From contig JAIUPT010000028.1 of assembly GCA_022315425.1 (NCBI GenBank), forward strand, positions 1,240,001 through 1,304,000: a DNA stretch of 64,000 bases, given 5' to 3'. Made by a program: the position numbers and the translations under genes. The stretch comes from Pseudevernia furfuracea (taxonomy: Eukaryota > Ascomycota > Lecanoromycetes > Lecanorales > Parmeliaceae). The notes beneath the pieces were generated by a model. That model was not told where the DNA came from, made no database searches, and saw nothing but the letters and a program-made list of their open reading frames with translations. Positions 19,957 through 31,851 of this stretch are shown piece by piece. Every line of letters begins with the position of its first letter. Position 1 is the first letter of the stretch.

Positions 19957-20916
19957 CAGAGCCGCAGGATCGAGGAACTCTGCGCGTCGCTTTTGATATC
20001 CGTTCGCTGCATCGTTGTGTCTCATGGCGGGCGCCACACTCATTGATACCCACTGGCTACTACACTGTGCTGTCGTCACCTCTTCAAAACTTGATACCCT
20101 CTCTCATGGACGACATTTGGATCGGCGGCCTCGACAAATACCCCCCTGTTTTGAGCTTGGTCTTTTTCGGACTTCGCTGATAGAGATGTGATATGTAACG
20201 AACGTTTTGATTGGAGTGATTTTGCGGGATTCGGTCCGACGACTCTGCTTTAGAATATGCATGATTGGTGGTAAACGCACGATAAATGGAGGGGGGGGGG
20301 GGGGGGGAACGGGTGTTTGCATGGCATTTGGTCAAATAGCGAATCATGGCATCGGATCTGGGAGCTGTGGGTACGATGGGAAAATACACCATGTACCATG
20401 TTTTATATCTGTGAGATGACTGGGAAGGAAGCTTTGGAGTGGTCACGACGGTTGCTTTGATGTTGATGAAAAAAGATCCTCATGATTGCACATACATATA
20501 CTGGGGTACAACGTGTTCCGTTTTCCGTTTTTGTTTTTTGTTTTTTTTGGGGGGGTGTTGATATAGGTGCCTTGATATATTACCTAGTGAGCTGGTTCAA
20601 GCACTGTAACTCTAGCAAGAAAAATCAAATAGACCAATCTCCTATTATTATCGTTCACCCATCTAATTACCACACACCGAAAAGAAAAAAAAATCCAACC
20701 CTCAAACCCGCTTCCGGATTCTTTTTTGGGGCCTCGAAGGCAAAAGCATGAAATGAAACCCGGGGAATCGCAAACTCTAGTGACTCCAACCATCCAACAT
20801 GTATGTATACCGACCGCAATCGCGTAACGAACTGGTGCCCGTACCCGACCGAGAAACGCTTTGAAAAAAAGAAAAAAAGAAAAAAAGAAAAAAAAAATCA
20901 AAACACCCCTCCCTCA
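19957..20916. other. Convergent intergenic region with G17 run
   Basis: No gene. Holds seventeen G at 20291-20307, poly-T and poly-A tracts (20530-20560, 20860-20900). Probably the 3' regions of both flanking genes. Confidence 0.6.
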
Positions 20917-21972
20917 TCAATCCTCCATGAGGAACCGGAGAAAGGCCTGGGCGATCAAGACGCCGTCCTGCGGCCGCGCGACCCTCGCCATGGCCTCGGC
21001 GTAGATCGCCTCGCTGAAGATGCCCTGCCCGCGCCGCTTCCGCAGCAGCTCCGCCATGATCTCGGGCGTGAACTCCGGGTGGCCCTGCAGCGTCAGCACC
21101 CGCCGGGGGATGTGCATGCCCTGGACGGCGCAGGGGCCCGAGGACCCGAGGGCCTCGACGCCGTCGGGGTGGTGGGAGACGAGGTCGAGGTGGGATTGGA
21201 AGATGCTCTGCCGCCGCCCCCCCCCAATCGCGGTCAGAGTTTGCGTGGCAGCGCCCTTGGAAGGATCGGGGTCAAGGGGGGGGGCGAGGGGAGCACCCGA
21301 CTCACCAGCGCGTCTTTCCCGCCGAACAACTCCTTGCCCTTCTCCGTCAGGACGAACCGGCACACGCTGATTTCCCACGCCCCGGTCCCGCTCTTCGCGA
21401 CCGTGGCGCCCAGCGCGCGTCCCACGATCTGGTGGCCCCAGCACACACCGATGAACCGGACCCGGTCTTGCGCCAGCACCTGGTTCACGAAATCCAGCAT
21501 CCGTACGATCCAGGGGTCGTTGTCGAAAGCGTTGAAGTCTGTGGCCGGGCTCGCTCGATTAGCCCACTCAGCCCTCGTCACACCACCATCATTCATCATC
21601 ATCATTTCATCATCCTCAGCCCAACAATCTCTCCAACACCGATCGATCTTTCCCAAGCAAAAAAGGCAGAGAAGTCCACATACGACTCCCCGTGATCAAC
21701 ACCGCATCCACGTCTTCCATCTTTGGACATCCCTTGGTTCTTTTGAAGTTGAATTCCCCGCCCATGTCCTCTTCCTCGCCCTCCTTCGCCCCGTCAACGT
21801 TCACGACATCCCAGCCTGTAATGTTTAATCTCTCCCTTGGTATGTTCGAGGCATCGGCGGCTTTGTACAGGAGAGAGACGAAGACGCCGCCGTAGCTGCC
21901 GTATTTAGCGCGGTGTTGACCGAAAGGTGTATCGGCTTCTAGGATGGCGATGCGGATGGGGGAGGGTGCCAT
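20917..21972 (-). CDS. Class-I glutamine amidotransferase-like protein
   Basis: Exons 21684-21972, 21306-21538 and 20917-21207 give 270 aa. The triad is present: nucleophile Cys129 in GVCWGHQIVGRALG, His217 and Glu219 in LQGHPEF. ITGS and NDPWI are also typical of the stand-alone fungal family related to yeast YLR126C. These domains release ammonia from glutamine or have drifted to peptidase-like roles; no synthetase domain is attached, so the acceptor substrate is unknown. The second intron (21208-21305) is C/G-homopolymer rich. The 3' half of the gene has markedly higher GC than its neighbours. Confidence 0.85.
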
Positions 21973-22766
21973 GGTGGGTGGAGGGAGGAGGATTCGAGGT
22001 GGTGGTCGATTCGAGTAGGAAGTCGATGGCGTGTTATCATATCAGCGAACGATCGAGGTGATTGATAGATACGAGTTGGAATTGGGGTGTGATGCAGGAA
22101 CTCAGTGGGAAGTTTATCTTATCAGCAAATTTCTTGGCGTTTCTTGACCTCACGTGCTTGCCATTTTGGGCGTCACCCCCGGAATCGTTTGTTATTGATA
22201 CTCAAAACAACTCGAAACCTTTCTCCTTGGAATGGGTTGGCCAAAGTTAGGAGGATTTGTACCCGGTTCGCCTGCCGCTTCCTCGAGCACGTTTTGCCTG
22301 TTGCTTTCATTCCCGCTCGTTCGTGATGATAGCATTGAGTACGAGCGTGACGCAAAGAACTTGAGGATCCAACACTTGATCTGTTGGTGCTCAGCTCAAG
22401 GTTCAGTTGCAGTGCAGTTGCAAAGGTCGGAGGAGTAGATTGAAGCGGCCGAGCGTATTGCAAAGGAAGGATCGCGCAAGAGTCCACCAGGCCCAAATAT
22501 TGACACGGAGGAGTTTTCGGGGAAACAGGGGAGAAACACGAAGAGCTGTTGGTAAACAACTTCACGTGATCATCATTACCTAATGTATGATAACTGCCTC
22601 TGTAAGCCCTTCCTTGTAATCTGTACGTCTCCTGCATTCAAAACTTGGGAACTCTCTCCCAATGCGCCATGGCTGTGAACCAGCCCAGCTGCAAATTTTG
22701 ATAATCTCTTCTTACGCCATTCCCGAGTGCATCATCCCGAGCATAGCTCTATCGTGGACAAGAGTG
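21973..22766. other. Intergenic, no gene seen
   Basis: Promoter of the amidotransferase gene and 3' flank of the Dpb3-like gene. Nothing coding recognised. Confidence 0.5.
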
Positions 22767-23521
22767 TCAACTCATCTCCACATCTCCAGACCCGTCTCGC
22801 CGATGAGCACCATTGGGCTCATAGTGCTCAAAGACGAGTCCGCCATTAGTGTTTGGCGCTGGTGCCCGGGGCTCGTCAGGATCTGCCTCACTAATGGTGC
22901 TATCGGACATTTTACCATCTTCCACTGCGCCTCCGTTCTGCTCATTCGTTCCAATTGGCCGTTGCGGCAGTGATCGTGGTACATTCAACGTAGTCTGCCC
23001 ATTTTGTAAAGTTTTGTTTCCTTGAGTTGCCTTGCTAGCTTTCTTTGCCTTATAATCTCTGAAGGTCGAGGTTCGGGGTATCACGTCTTCAAGGAATTGA
23101 AGGCTGTCGCGTCGAGCAACAGCGCTTGCTTCGATGGTAGATTAGCATGAAGCAAAACCCTTTAGGCGGTAGACTTACCCATGTCCTTGTATTGTATATT
23201 GCGTCTAGGCTTCTTCTCAGACTTGACCATGGTCATTGCTTGCTCCGCAAGATAGCGTATAAACATTTCCTGAGGCCATTAGCAGCCGTTTTACGCGGGA
23301 TAATGTTTCGTGGAACGTGCCGTGGCTATAGTGATCGCAAAAGCTCCATTGTTTGAACATGCCATGATCTCTTCATCTATGTGAAGGATCTTCTTGACGC
23401 GAGCCACTATAGATATCAATTTCACGTGCGAAAACTGAACTGATTAAGAAAACTGACATGGGAGAGATGCTACTCCAGTAATCTCTTCCGGAGGAGGAAT
23501 GGCGGTGTTGTTGTAGGGCAT
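22767..23521 (-). CDS. Histone-fold (CBF/NF-Y) protein, DNA polymerase epsilon subunit Dpb3-like
   Basis: Exons 23458-23521, 23321-23406, 23179-23269 and 22767-23128; 200 aa. The spliced N-terminal half is one histone fold: PPPEEITGVASLPLARVKKI, CSNNGAFAITIATEMFIRYL, AEQAMTMVKSEKKPRRNIQY, then AVARRDSLQFLEDVIPRT. This matches the Dpb3/POLE4/CHRAC type, which pairs with a Dls1/Dpb4-type partner in Pol epsilon or chromatin remodellers. The C-terminal third is acidic and disordered. The intron at 23270-23320 starts with GC, not GT. The reading frame is open upstream of the chosen ATG to an ATG at 23935; I start at MPYNNT because the family begins there and CTACAATG is a good context. Confidence 0.85.
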
Positions 23522-24150
23522 TGTAGCGGTTTGATCTTTGTTGTGTTTATATGTAGCCTTCTGTAGAGTCGATTTTTCAAATGGATGATCGGGAGTTTGT
23601 GATGATATTTTATGAGTGTCGAGAGAGTACGAGTGCGTATGGGGGTCCGCAAGTTCTTCTGGCGGTAAGAGAATCCAACGCTGAGAGAACAACAATTGAG
23701 ATGTTTCGAACGAGGGGATTTTGAAGTTTTTGGACGGCGGAGTGCCTGTGTCAACCTCGTAGGACTTTTTCGTGACAGCTGATCGAGTGATTCTTATTGG
23801 CACTAACGGGTCTTCCTCCGCAATTCGAGGTAAATATCGTGCTAGAAGTGGGCTATTCGGAGGTATTGCTTGCGGACTAGTAGCCCTTGTAGGCTTGAAG
23901 TCCAGTATCCCGTTAGCCATACTGATAGCATGCACGAAGAAGGACAGAGAGTATGCATACCGAAAAGCTCTTTCAATAGGAGACTCCTGCTGGTGAAGCG
24001 GAGGTAGTCACTTCGTCAGGAAAGAGCAATTCACCTCGCGATCTAGAGTTCACTCCACGCGCCGTGCACCCGAGAATCTACCGAGAATTAACGTGCAGCC
24101 TGGCTGCCCTCAACCTATCGAATTACGCTTTTATACAATGATGACTTGAT
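23522..24150. other. Divergent promoter region with an open upstream frame
   Basis: Between the Dpb3-like gene (-) and the CLC gene (+). On the minus strand the frame of Dpb3 stays open back to 23935 (138 codons), which may be an N-terminal extension, a separate upstream exon or chance. Confidence 0.4.
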
Positions 24151-27016
24151 ATGACCGCTCGAACGACATCTTTCTCTGCGCAGCCACCGCGCCGACCATC
24201 ATTGCCGGAAAGAAGGATATCAAGACGGCTTTCCGCCCTCTCAAGCGCTGAGCACGGCCAAAATGGAGCTCCGACAGGTAGCACCGAGCAGGAGTTTACC
24301 GAGGAAATCGAGAAAATTAAGAGATACGAGGACTTTACTACGATAGACTGGGTACAAGATGCGGCGAGGGAGCAACTCAGGAGAAGAGCAAGACGAAAAG
24401 AGAATGCAGGCTTCTTCGAGCGTGATGGCCAGCTAGGCTGGAGACGAAAGCTTCGGGATTCATACGATGCTGGTCAGGCGTGGATCGTCGTCACACTGGT
24501 TGGGGCTGCTATAGGATTGAATGCGGCATTTCTGAACATCGTTACGGAGTGGCTGTCTGATGTGAAGCTGGGCTACTGCACGACAGCCTTCTATTTGAAT
24601 GAAGACTTCTGCTGCTGGGGCGAAGATAGTAGGCTGATGACCCTGTTGGAGAACTTGGCTAATTATATTAGCCTGCGATGACTGGCATAGGTGGACGTCC
24701 TTATGGCCGGTTAATTACTTTCTATATTTCGTCTTCTCGGTAAGGCAGAGAAGGATAAGCAATGCAACCTTGCTGATTGGGTTTTAGATTATCTTTGCTC
24801 TGACCTCTGCGAGCTTGGTCAAGGCTTATGCTCCCTACGCTGCAGGATCAGGAATATCAGAAATCAAGTGCATCATTGCGGGTTTCGTTATGAAAGGGTT
24901 CCTTGGATTTTGGACGTTGCTGATCAAATCAATCTGCTTGCCGCTGGCAATCGCATCTGGCCTCTCGGTAGGAAAGGAAGGGCCAAGTGTACACTATGCG
25001 GTGTGTACTGGTAATGTCATCTCGAGGTTCTTCGACAAGTACAAACGGAATGCGGCCAAAACGCGGGAAATATTGAGTGCTTGTGCTGCAGCGGGAGTCG
25101 CGGTGGCATTCGGGAGCCCCATTGGCGGTGTACTTTTCTCTTTAGAAGTGAGAACCACGTCTGTTCAGAGCCTGTGTTCGCGATTGACCTGTCCCAGGAA
25201 ATGTCGTCTTATTTTCCCCTGAAGACCATGTGGCGGAGTTATTTTTGTGCTTTGGTGGCTACTGCAGTATTATCGGTAGGGTCCAAGTGACATACGAGCT
25301 TCCAAAATGATGCTGACAGCGACTGGGGTAGGCAATGAATCCTTTCCGAACTGGCCAGCTTGTCATGTTCGAGGTCAGATACGATAGATCGTGGCATTTC
25401 TTCGAGGTGATTTTCTTCATCTTTATCGGTGTCTTCGGAGGGCTGTACGGTGCTTTCGTTATGAAATGGAATTTACGGGCAATGGCGTTTCGGAAGAAAT
25501 ATCTTTCCAACTACGCCGTTTTAGAGGCTACTCTTCTTGCTGCAGGTACGGCGTTACTCTGCTATCCTAATATGTTTCTGAGAATCGACATGACGGAAGC
25601 CATGAAGAAGCTCTTCCTAGAGTGTGAAGGAAGTCACGACTATGATGGTCTTTGCGAGTGAGTTGTTGTTGCACAAGTCGAAGACTAGTATGCTGACAGC
25701 CCTCAGTACCAAGAATCGCTGGTCAATGGTACTATCTCTGTTATTTGCCACAGTCATGCGAACTTTTCTCGTCATCATTTCCTATGGTTGCAAGGTCCCG
25801 GCAGGCATATTTGTACCATCCATGGCAATTGGGGCATCTTTCGGAAGGATGGTTGGTATCTTGGTTCAAGCTCTACATGAATCCTTTCCTCACGCGAAGT
25901 TTTTCGCCGCGTGTGAGCCAGACCTACCATGCATAACCCCAGGAACCTACGCTTTCCTCGGTGCCGCGGCAGCTCTTAGTGGCATCATGCACATCACTGT
26001 CTCGGTAGTGGTTATTATGTTTGAACTGACTGGTGCCTTAACGTATATACTGCCGACGATGGTTAGTTCAAATCGCTCTTGGATCTTGAAGTTTTGAAGA
26101 GCTGATAGTTTGACCCAAGATTGTTGTTGGAGTTACAAAAGCCGTAAGTGAGCGCTTTGGAAAGGGCGGCATAGCAGACCGAATGATCTGGTTCAACGGT
26201 TTTCCATTCTTGGACAACAAGGAAGAGCATACATTCGGGGTTCCCGTTTCCTCAGTCATGACAAGTGAAGTCACCTCACTGCCGTCCTCTGGTCTCAACC
26301 TTCGAGCTCTAGAGAGTGTCATGTCTCAGAACAAGTATCAAGGATTTCCCATAATCGAAGACCGTACAACAAAGGCCTTGATTGGCTACATCGGGCGTAC
26401 AGAACTACGATATGCAATAGATCGAGCAAAAAAGGAGGGGTTCATCTCACCAGACGCAAAGTGCTTCTTCACACAACCAGATTCGACTGCATTGCAGACC
26501 CCGTCAACCGCAGCGCCGCCAGTCACATTCGACGCCATTGAATCCGTAGGCGGCCAGCAGAGCGTCGACTTCAGTCGATTCATCGACCCAACACCACTGG
26601 CAGTCCATCCACGCCTACCGCTCGAGACAGTAATGGAGCTCTTCAAGAAAATGGGCCCTCGAGTGATACTGGTAGACTATAGAGGCCGCCTCGCCGGTTT
26701 GGTGACCGTCAAAGACTGCCTCAAATTCCAGTTCAAAGTCGAGGCTCATGAGACTACGAGGGACGACTCGACGCTTGATGAAAGGCAGGAGAGATTGTGG
26801 GATGTGATTAGTCGAGCCGCTGATTGGGTTGCTGATAAAGTGATGAGTGTATCGGGCGGGAGGGTGAAGCTTGGGGGGTCGGCGAGAAGTCCGGGGCAGC
26901 TACAGTCTGAGACTATGGATCCGAGAGATCGGTTAGAGCCCATTCGGGCTTCGAGGCATGCTATATTGGATGGGACCGAGGATGACGATACAGGGGTGGA
27001 GTTGCAGGATCGGTAG
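24151..27016 (+). CDS. CLC voltage-gated chloride channel/antiporter with CBS pair
   Basis: Exons 24151-24628, 24672-24739, 24788-25147, 25198-25275, 25332-25657, 25707-26061 and 26120-27016; 853 aa, introns 43-58 bp. CLC hallmarks in order: AGSGISEIK (first selectivity segment), SVGKEGPSVH with the gating Glu, FGSPIGGVLFSLEE, CKVPAGIFVPSMAIGASFGR, and LGAAAALSGIMHITVS. Two CBS domains follow (about 26235-26420 and 26570-26740). This architecture matches the Gef1-like eukaryotic CLCs that acidify Golgi/endosomes and load copper; membrane location inferred from about ten hydrophobic stretches. First segment is GSGISE where most members have GSGIPE. Confidence 0.93.
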
Positions 27017-27197
27017 ATTTCAGATTCATATCGCGAAGATACCCAGGACTTTTCTCAATTGGATCCCTGCTACTGTTGACCGCCTGATTTAATTAAGGTA
27101 TTTCGTTGCTAGCTTCCGTGCTATTTTGACTATGATACAAGAGCTTGAAACTTGCCCGAGTAAACGCTGCTAGGAGCTGGGTTAGTGTCCTACATCG

Positions 27198-28559
27198 TCA
27201 CCTAAGCCGTGACAGCAGCAGTAGCACGATCGTTCCCACGGACGCCACTCCGGCTGCAGCGCCCTTAAGTATCGCTGTGGTCACATCAACGCGGCGGAGT
27301 ATAATTTGTCGCTCACTGAACATGTCCCGTATCCATTCTTTGATACGGTCGAATGTCGACATGAGCACCTGTGGCCGTAGATCGAGCTTCGAGCCGCTGG
27401 GGGACTCCACGGCTACAACTTCGGACGGTATGTCTTCCTGTAGTGGCAGCGGCGTCTCTGGTAAAGGATCCGCCGCAGCTGGTATCTGCGCGTCCTTACT
27501 GATATCTGCTGGCGTTGTCGATTCCTGAACTTCTTGCACCTCCACAGAAGTCGCACCTTGGGCCATCTGAACCTCTGTTGGCGTTGCACCGACAGCTGAA
27601 CCTTCCCTTTCCAGTGCCTCCATCACTTTGTCCTCAAAACCTTTCACCAACCTTTTCCTCCGCCATGGTTCAACGCCAATCTGGAACACCAGGAATAGCA
27701 ACACATTGACCCCCATCAATCCCCAGGTTCCCCAAGTGCTCATCCTTCGTATCTTGTCACTCCAGATCTGCTCTTCGTGATATCTAGCCAATATGCTCGC
27801 GCTCAGTTTGGCTGCTGCTTCTTCAGTTCGGCGCTCCACTGTCAGCAGATTCTCTTGGGCGGCATTCTCAGCTTGCTCGTTCGCGTGGTCCGAGCGGTAG
27901 AGCTCCGTGAAGCGCTCTAGATCATTGGGTGTCCAGGCATGCTTTCGCTGCAAGAGTTCGTTCACTTCGCGCTGGGAGCTGGAACGCTGGCTTATGGCTA
28001 GAGTGTAATCCTCTCTTGCCTTCTGCAAGGCAGTTCGAGTAGCTTGGACATGAATCTCTGGCAAAGTTCAGCGTCGGCATCGCTGAAGGTGGGTTGCTGA
28101 CCGACCTTGTTGCTCGATATCCTTCTTCAGGGCCTCGATACCCGAGTAACCAGTCAAGTCATTGAGTCGTTGACCAGCGATGAAGATGTTGGACTGTAGA
28201 TGGTCCATCACATGAGAAAACCTCTTAGATATGTGAGACCGTCGGCCCTCCTCTTGCGAGGGTAGATCGCTTCGTGGCTTGTCAGCTGCGTTGCTGCTAC
28301 CTGTTGATAGAGCGCGGCTAGGACTTTTGGGGTAAGCGATTCTGGGGGCTCGAGTTCTCCGACAACTATCTCGCTGTGCAGTATGTATCCGTTCCAAATC
28401 CAGGGCGCGTTGACTGTGATGGTAGCATCGCTGGCAAATCCAGAGCTTTGAGCTTAATTGCTCCCTATGAGCGGCTCGCGGAAGACCTAATAGTCGCGGA
28501 GTATATGTCAATAGGTCTCGAATAGGTGAAACTGTGGATCGGCCAAACATTGGCAGCAT
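27198..28559 (-). CDS. SHE9: Mitochondrial inner-membrane protein She9/Mdm33
   Basis: Exons 28106-28559 and 27198-28057 (48 bp intron), 437 aa. The N-terminus is rich in Arg/Ser/Leu without acids, a mitochondrial presequence. Then a coiled-coil region (ATRTALQKAREDYTLAISQR, REVNELLQRKHAWTPNDLER) that is the family signature, a membrane segment WGLMGVNVLLFLVFQI, a Pro/Glu-rich linker and a C-terminal hydrophobic segment (GVASVGTIVLLLLS). In yeast it controls inner-membrane fission and mitochondrial shape. Convergent with the CLC gene, 181 bp between stops. Confidence 0.9.
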
Positions 28560-29026
28560 TACTCTTCAGCAACGGTGGAGCTTCGGAGTTTGGACAGAGG
28601 GGTGGTGTGGTGTGGTGAGCGGAGATTTCGTGTGAATGATTCGAGTGCCGGGTGGCAGAGGTGAAAAATGAGAGGGATGCCATGACGAGGCGGAGAATCT
28701 ACCACTCTTCACTCTGTGACTTTCAGATGGCGCACTGGTTGGCAGCGAGCGAAGCCAATTTCAGCAACAATGTAACTTTGCGGAACTCCGATAAACGTCT
28801 ATAGGCCATGCCAGCAATGGAGCGGGCCGGCGAACATCCACGGATGAGGCACTTCCTCGAGTCCCTCACGTCATAGCTGGGAGTCGCTATTCATGACCAC
28901 CTGAACTCTACCTACCCCACGGAGTACTTTGTTTCGATTCTTTTTTCATAACAAAACCCAATATCCAGCCTTAACAGCTTCATCAGTTTCTTCTTTACAA
29001 CAAAAAACCTAGTCGGACTTGTCACC
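28560..29026. promoter_or_regulatory. Divergent promoter region of SHE9 and the GST gene
   Basis: 467 bp, no recognisable motif beyond A/T-rich leader sequence before 29027. Confidence 0.4.
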
Positions 29027-30073
29027 ATGGCACCCCCAAAGCCAGACATCGTGCTCTACACATCCGGCACACCTAACGGGCAGAAAGCCAGTATTACGCT
29101 CGAAGAGCTTGGTCTACCCTACGAGGTGCAAAACGTTCAGATTAGCAAGAACGTCCAGAAGGAAGCATGGTACCTGAAGATCAACCCCAATGGCCGAATT
29201 CCAGCCATTGTTGATAAGACGCCTTCATCTGACGGGAAGCCGCGAGAAAAGAGAATCTTCGAATCTGGAGCAATGATGCTATACCTTTGCGAGAGGTACG
29301 ACCCAGAACACAAGCTCTCGTACCCATACGATTCGGAGGAATATTGGGAGGTTGTGGAATGGCTGGTCTGGATGCAAAGCGGGCTCGGTCCAATGCAGGT
29401 ATATTGACATGGGTCATAAAAACATTTTAGGCTTTGATTCTGAGAATTGCAGGGTCAAGCGAACCACTTCTACCGCTATGCTCCGGAGAAGATCCAGTAT
29501 GGCATCAACCGGTATCAGACTGAGACCAAACGCTTGTGTGAGTCCATTTTCTGGAGTGTTTCCCCTCAATGCCTACCGCATTGAGTTGTAAGACGTATTT
29601 TGATAACAACTATACTCCTCTAATATGTTTCACGCCTCAATCTTTTACTAGAGGAGGAATGCTGACCTAGAAAATCTTGAAGACCAAGTGCTAGAAGATC
29701 GCCTTGAATATCAGTCGAAAAACCGTCCAAGCGGTCCATGGACTGTTGGCGATAAGATGACTATTGCGGATCTTGCTTCTTTTGCCTGGATCAACTGGGC
29801 TGAATGGGCAGGTGTTGAGGTGAAAGAGTTCAAACATCTCAAAGTATGGCTGGATCGAATCAATGCTAGACCAGCAATCCAAAAGGGTTTGGATGTCCCT
29901 GAGCCATTTGAGATGAAGAAGAAAATGCAGAGCAAGGTCAGATACCGTACCTATGGGTTAAGATAGGCACAGAAAGCTGACATGAGACATAGGAGGGCGA
30001 GGAAGAATATCAGAAGATGCATAGCCAATGGGTTATGAAAGGGCAAGAAGCCGACCAGGAAAAGCATAAATGA
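29027..30073 (+). CDS. Glutathione S-transferase, Ure2/YfcG-like
   Basis: Exons 29027-29398, 29453-29537, 29683-29936 and 29993-30073; 263 aa. Thioredoxin-like N-terminal domain: IVLYTSGTPNGQKASITLEE, LKINPNGRIPAIVD and the glutathione-binding ESGAMMLYLCERYD; helical C-terminal domain: QANHFYRYAPE, WTVGDKMTIADLASFAW and NWAEWAG. GTPNGQK is the Ure2-type active-site turn. Probably a cytosolic glutathione transferase or disulfide-bond reductase; not the prion Ure2 itself, since the Asn-rich tail is absent. The second intron is an introner-like element. The last exon, KHK-ended, is charged. Confidence 0.93.
29538..29682 (+). repeat. Introner-like element D
   Basis: 145 bp intron of the GST gene, homologous along most of its length to the intron at 2049-2194 of the SNF2 gene. 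AATGC-CTACC-GCATT forms a perfect 5 bp hairpin just before the shared TGAGTTGTAAGAC core. Confidence 0.9.
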
Positions 30074-30529
30074 TTCCACAGTAGCAATGTTTTGCTCGGA
30101 ACACCGAAGCATACAGTAAAATACCTTATATAGATGGAGTTTTGTTCAATCACGAATACCGAAGAAATCCAATGAAGGGTGAAGCATGAGAAACCTCGCA
30201 AATAATATGTGATTGAGGCCTGTACGGTACGAGTAAAGTATGATTGGCTGTAATCGGCCGGATTCAAGCGCCAGCTCTAGTATCTATATCCTAAGCCTCT
30301 TATTGTCCAGTGAATTTCCTTTATTCAGAACAAATAGGAAATAGGACACTACTTCACTTGATGGCAGCCCCGCTAAGACATGAGACAATGGCCAGTGTCC
30401 ATCTCTTCCTGGCTTTGTCAACGCTTTTTCGCATCAACAACCAACATCGACCTCATCACCTAGATTTACCTTCACAACAGCAAGCTATATACAAGTACCC
30501 ACGATATACTTCGGTCACATAGCGCAAGC
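30074..30529. other. Intergenic, no gene seen
   Basis: 3' flank of the GST gene and promoter of the gene at 30530. Confidence 0.5.
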
Positions 30530-31851
30530 ATGGCTTTTCCCTCAGTCTTTGCTAAAGCGAACGGCTTCATCTCCTCCAGTCCGCAACGCAGCGACTCCTC
30601 CCACAACTCACCCACACACAAAGAGCTCCGACGACAACCAGAGAGCGGCTCGGTGAGTCCCACAAAGCGGTGCACCGAGAAATGGCTACAGGAACACACT
30701 CCAAACAAACATGGCGGCGGCCTTGATCTACGCAAAGTGAAAGAAGGCAGGGTCGTCAGGAAGAAAGGCCGCGAACAACGCAAGAAGCGTGCCAGCTTTT
30801 GGAACTTGGCACTTTGGTTCGGTGGTTCTGGTAAGAGCCGGAGCAATGATGGCGAGGAGGAGGACGACGATCTCGAAGGGGACACGATGATCGACGACGA
30901 CGACGACGACGGGTCTGCTGCCGCTCCTGGACACGACAATGATCTTACAATGGTCGTGGATGATCACGATGAAGGAACCAAAGGCGACGAGACCGCGCAC
31001 GCTCTCAGAAGTTACAGCTACCGCTATCTCGGCCGTGATGATCCGCGCATCCAAGACTGGACGGAGGCAGAGAGATGGCTCTTCGCCAAGCTTGTCGATC
31101 GCGGCTACGAGCCTTTGCTCCATACCACCTGGATCCTGGACTATCCGACTTTCCCTGATCAGCTCTTCACAAACGACCCGAGCAAGGTCTATATCAGTAA
31201 CACCCATGGCTCGATTGGCAGAGGTACGCATTATTCGTTCGCGTCTTCATGTTTGTTGAGTAGCTAACGTCTAATTGTGATACTGTAGCCTGCCGCTCCC
31301 TCACCGACCTCATTCTGGCCGGCTCCCGCGTTCGCGACCAGATCCTCAGCAAAGCAGCAACCGAAAAACCACTCTTCCATGCGATCAACAAGTATTACAA
31401 ATGGTCGCTTGCGGACGGCAAGGTGCAACACAAAGAGCACATCCCTATCATCGCCATCGCCGCAGCTAAAGGCCAAGAAACAGTTGAAAGCGTCGTCGGT
31501 CGAGTCACGGATCAGCTCCACTCCCTCGGCCGTCAGTACCGCGACAAATGGCGACGCCCCGGTTCGCAAGGGAGCGGTGAGCAGCAAGAGTTCACTCATG
31601 AGTTACCGACCTTGACTGGATTCGTGATCAAGTATAGCATTGTGGCTATCGTGACCTGTGACAGCCGCGTGCCGGGGAATCCGATCAGGACACTGGGAAC
31701 GTTCGATTTCAAGGTTATAGGACAGGATGTGTGGCACGCGCTCGCTGTTTCGATCGCGATGATCAGGGGTAGGAATTATCTGATGCAGCTGGACGAGGAG
31801 GGCGAATTAGGACCAGAGGTTATCGATTATGGCTCCGATCCAGATGCTTAA
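30530..31851 (+). CDS. Conserved-looking fungal protein of unknown function
   Basis: Exons 30530-31223 and 31289-31851 (65 bp intron), 418 aa. N-terminal 75 residues basic and Ser-rich, then KKGREQRKKRASFWNLALWF, a very acidic run (EEEDDDLEGD, DDDDDD), then a compact domain of about 230 residues: YRYLGRDDPRIQDWTEAER, WILDYPTFPDQLF, YISNTHGSIGRACRSLTDLI, AINKYYKWSLADG and ITPTLTGFVIKYS-like strand-rich text to the end. I do not recognise the fold. The basic and acidic stretches suggest a nuclear protein; inference only. Confidence 0.7.

Noticed and set aside
24629..26119. CLC introns as introner-like elements
   Set aside because: All are 43-58 bp and resemble each other only at donor, branch and acceptor.
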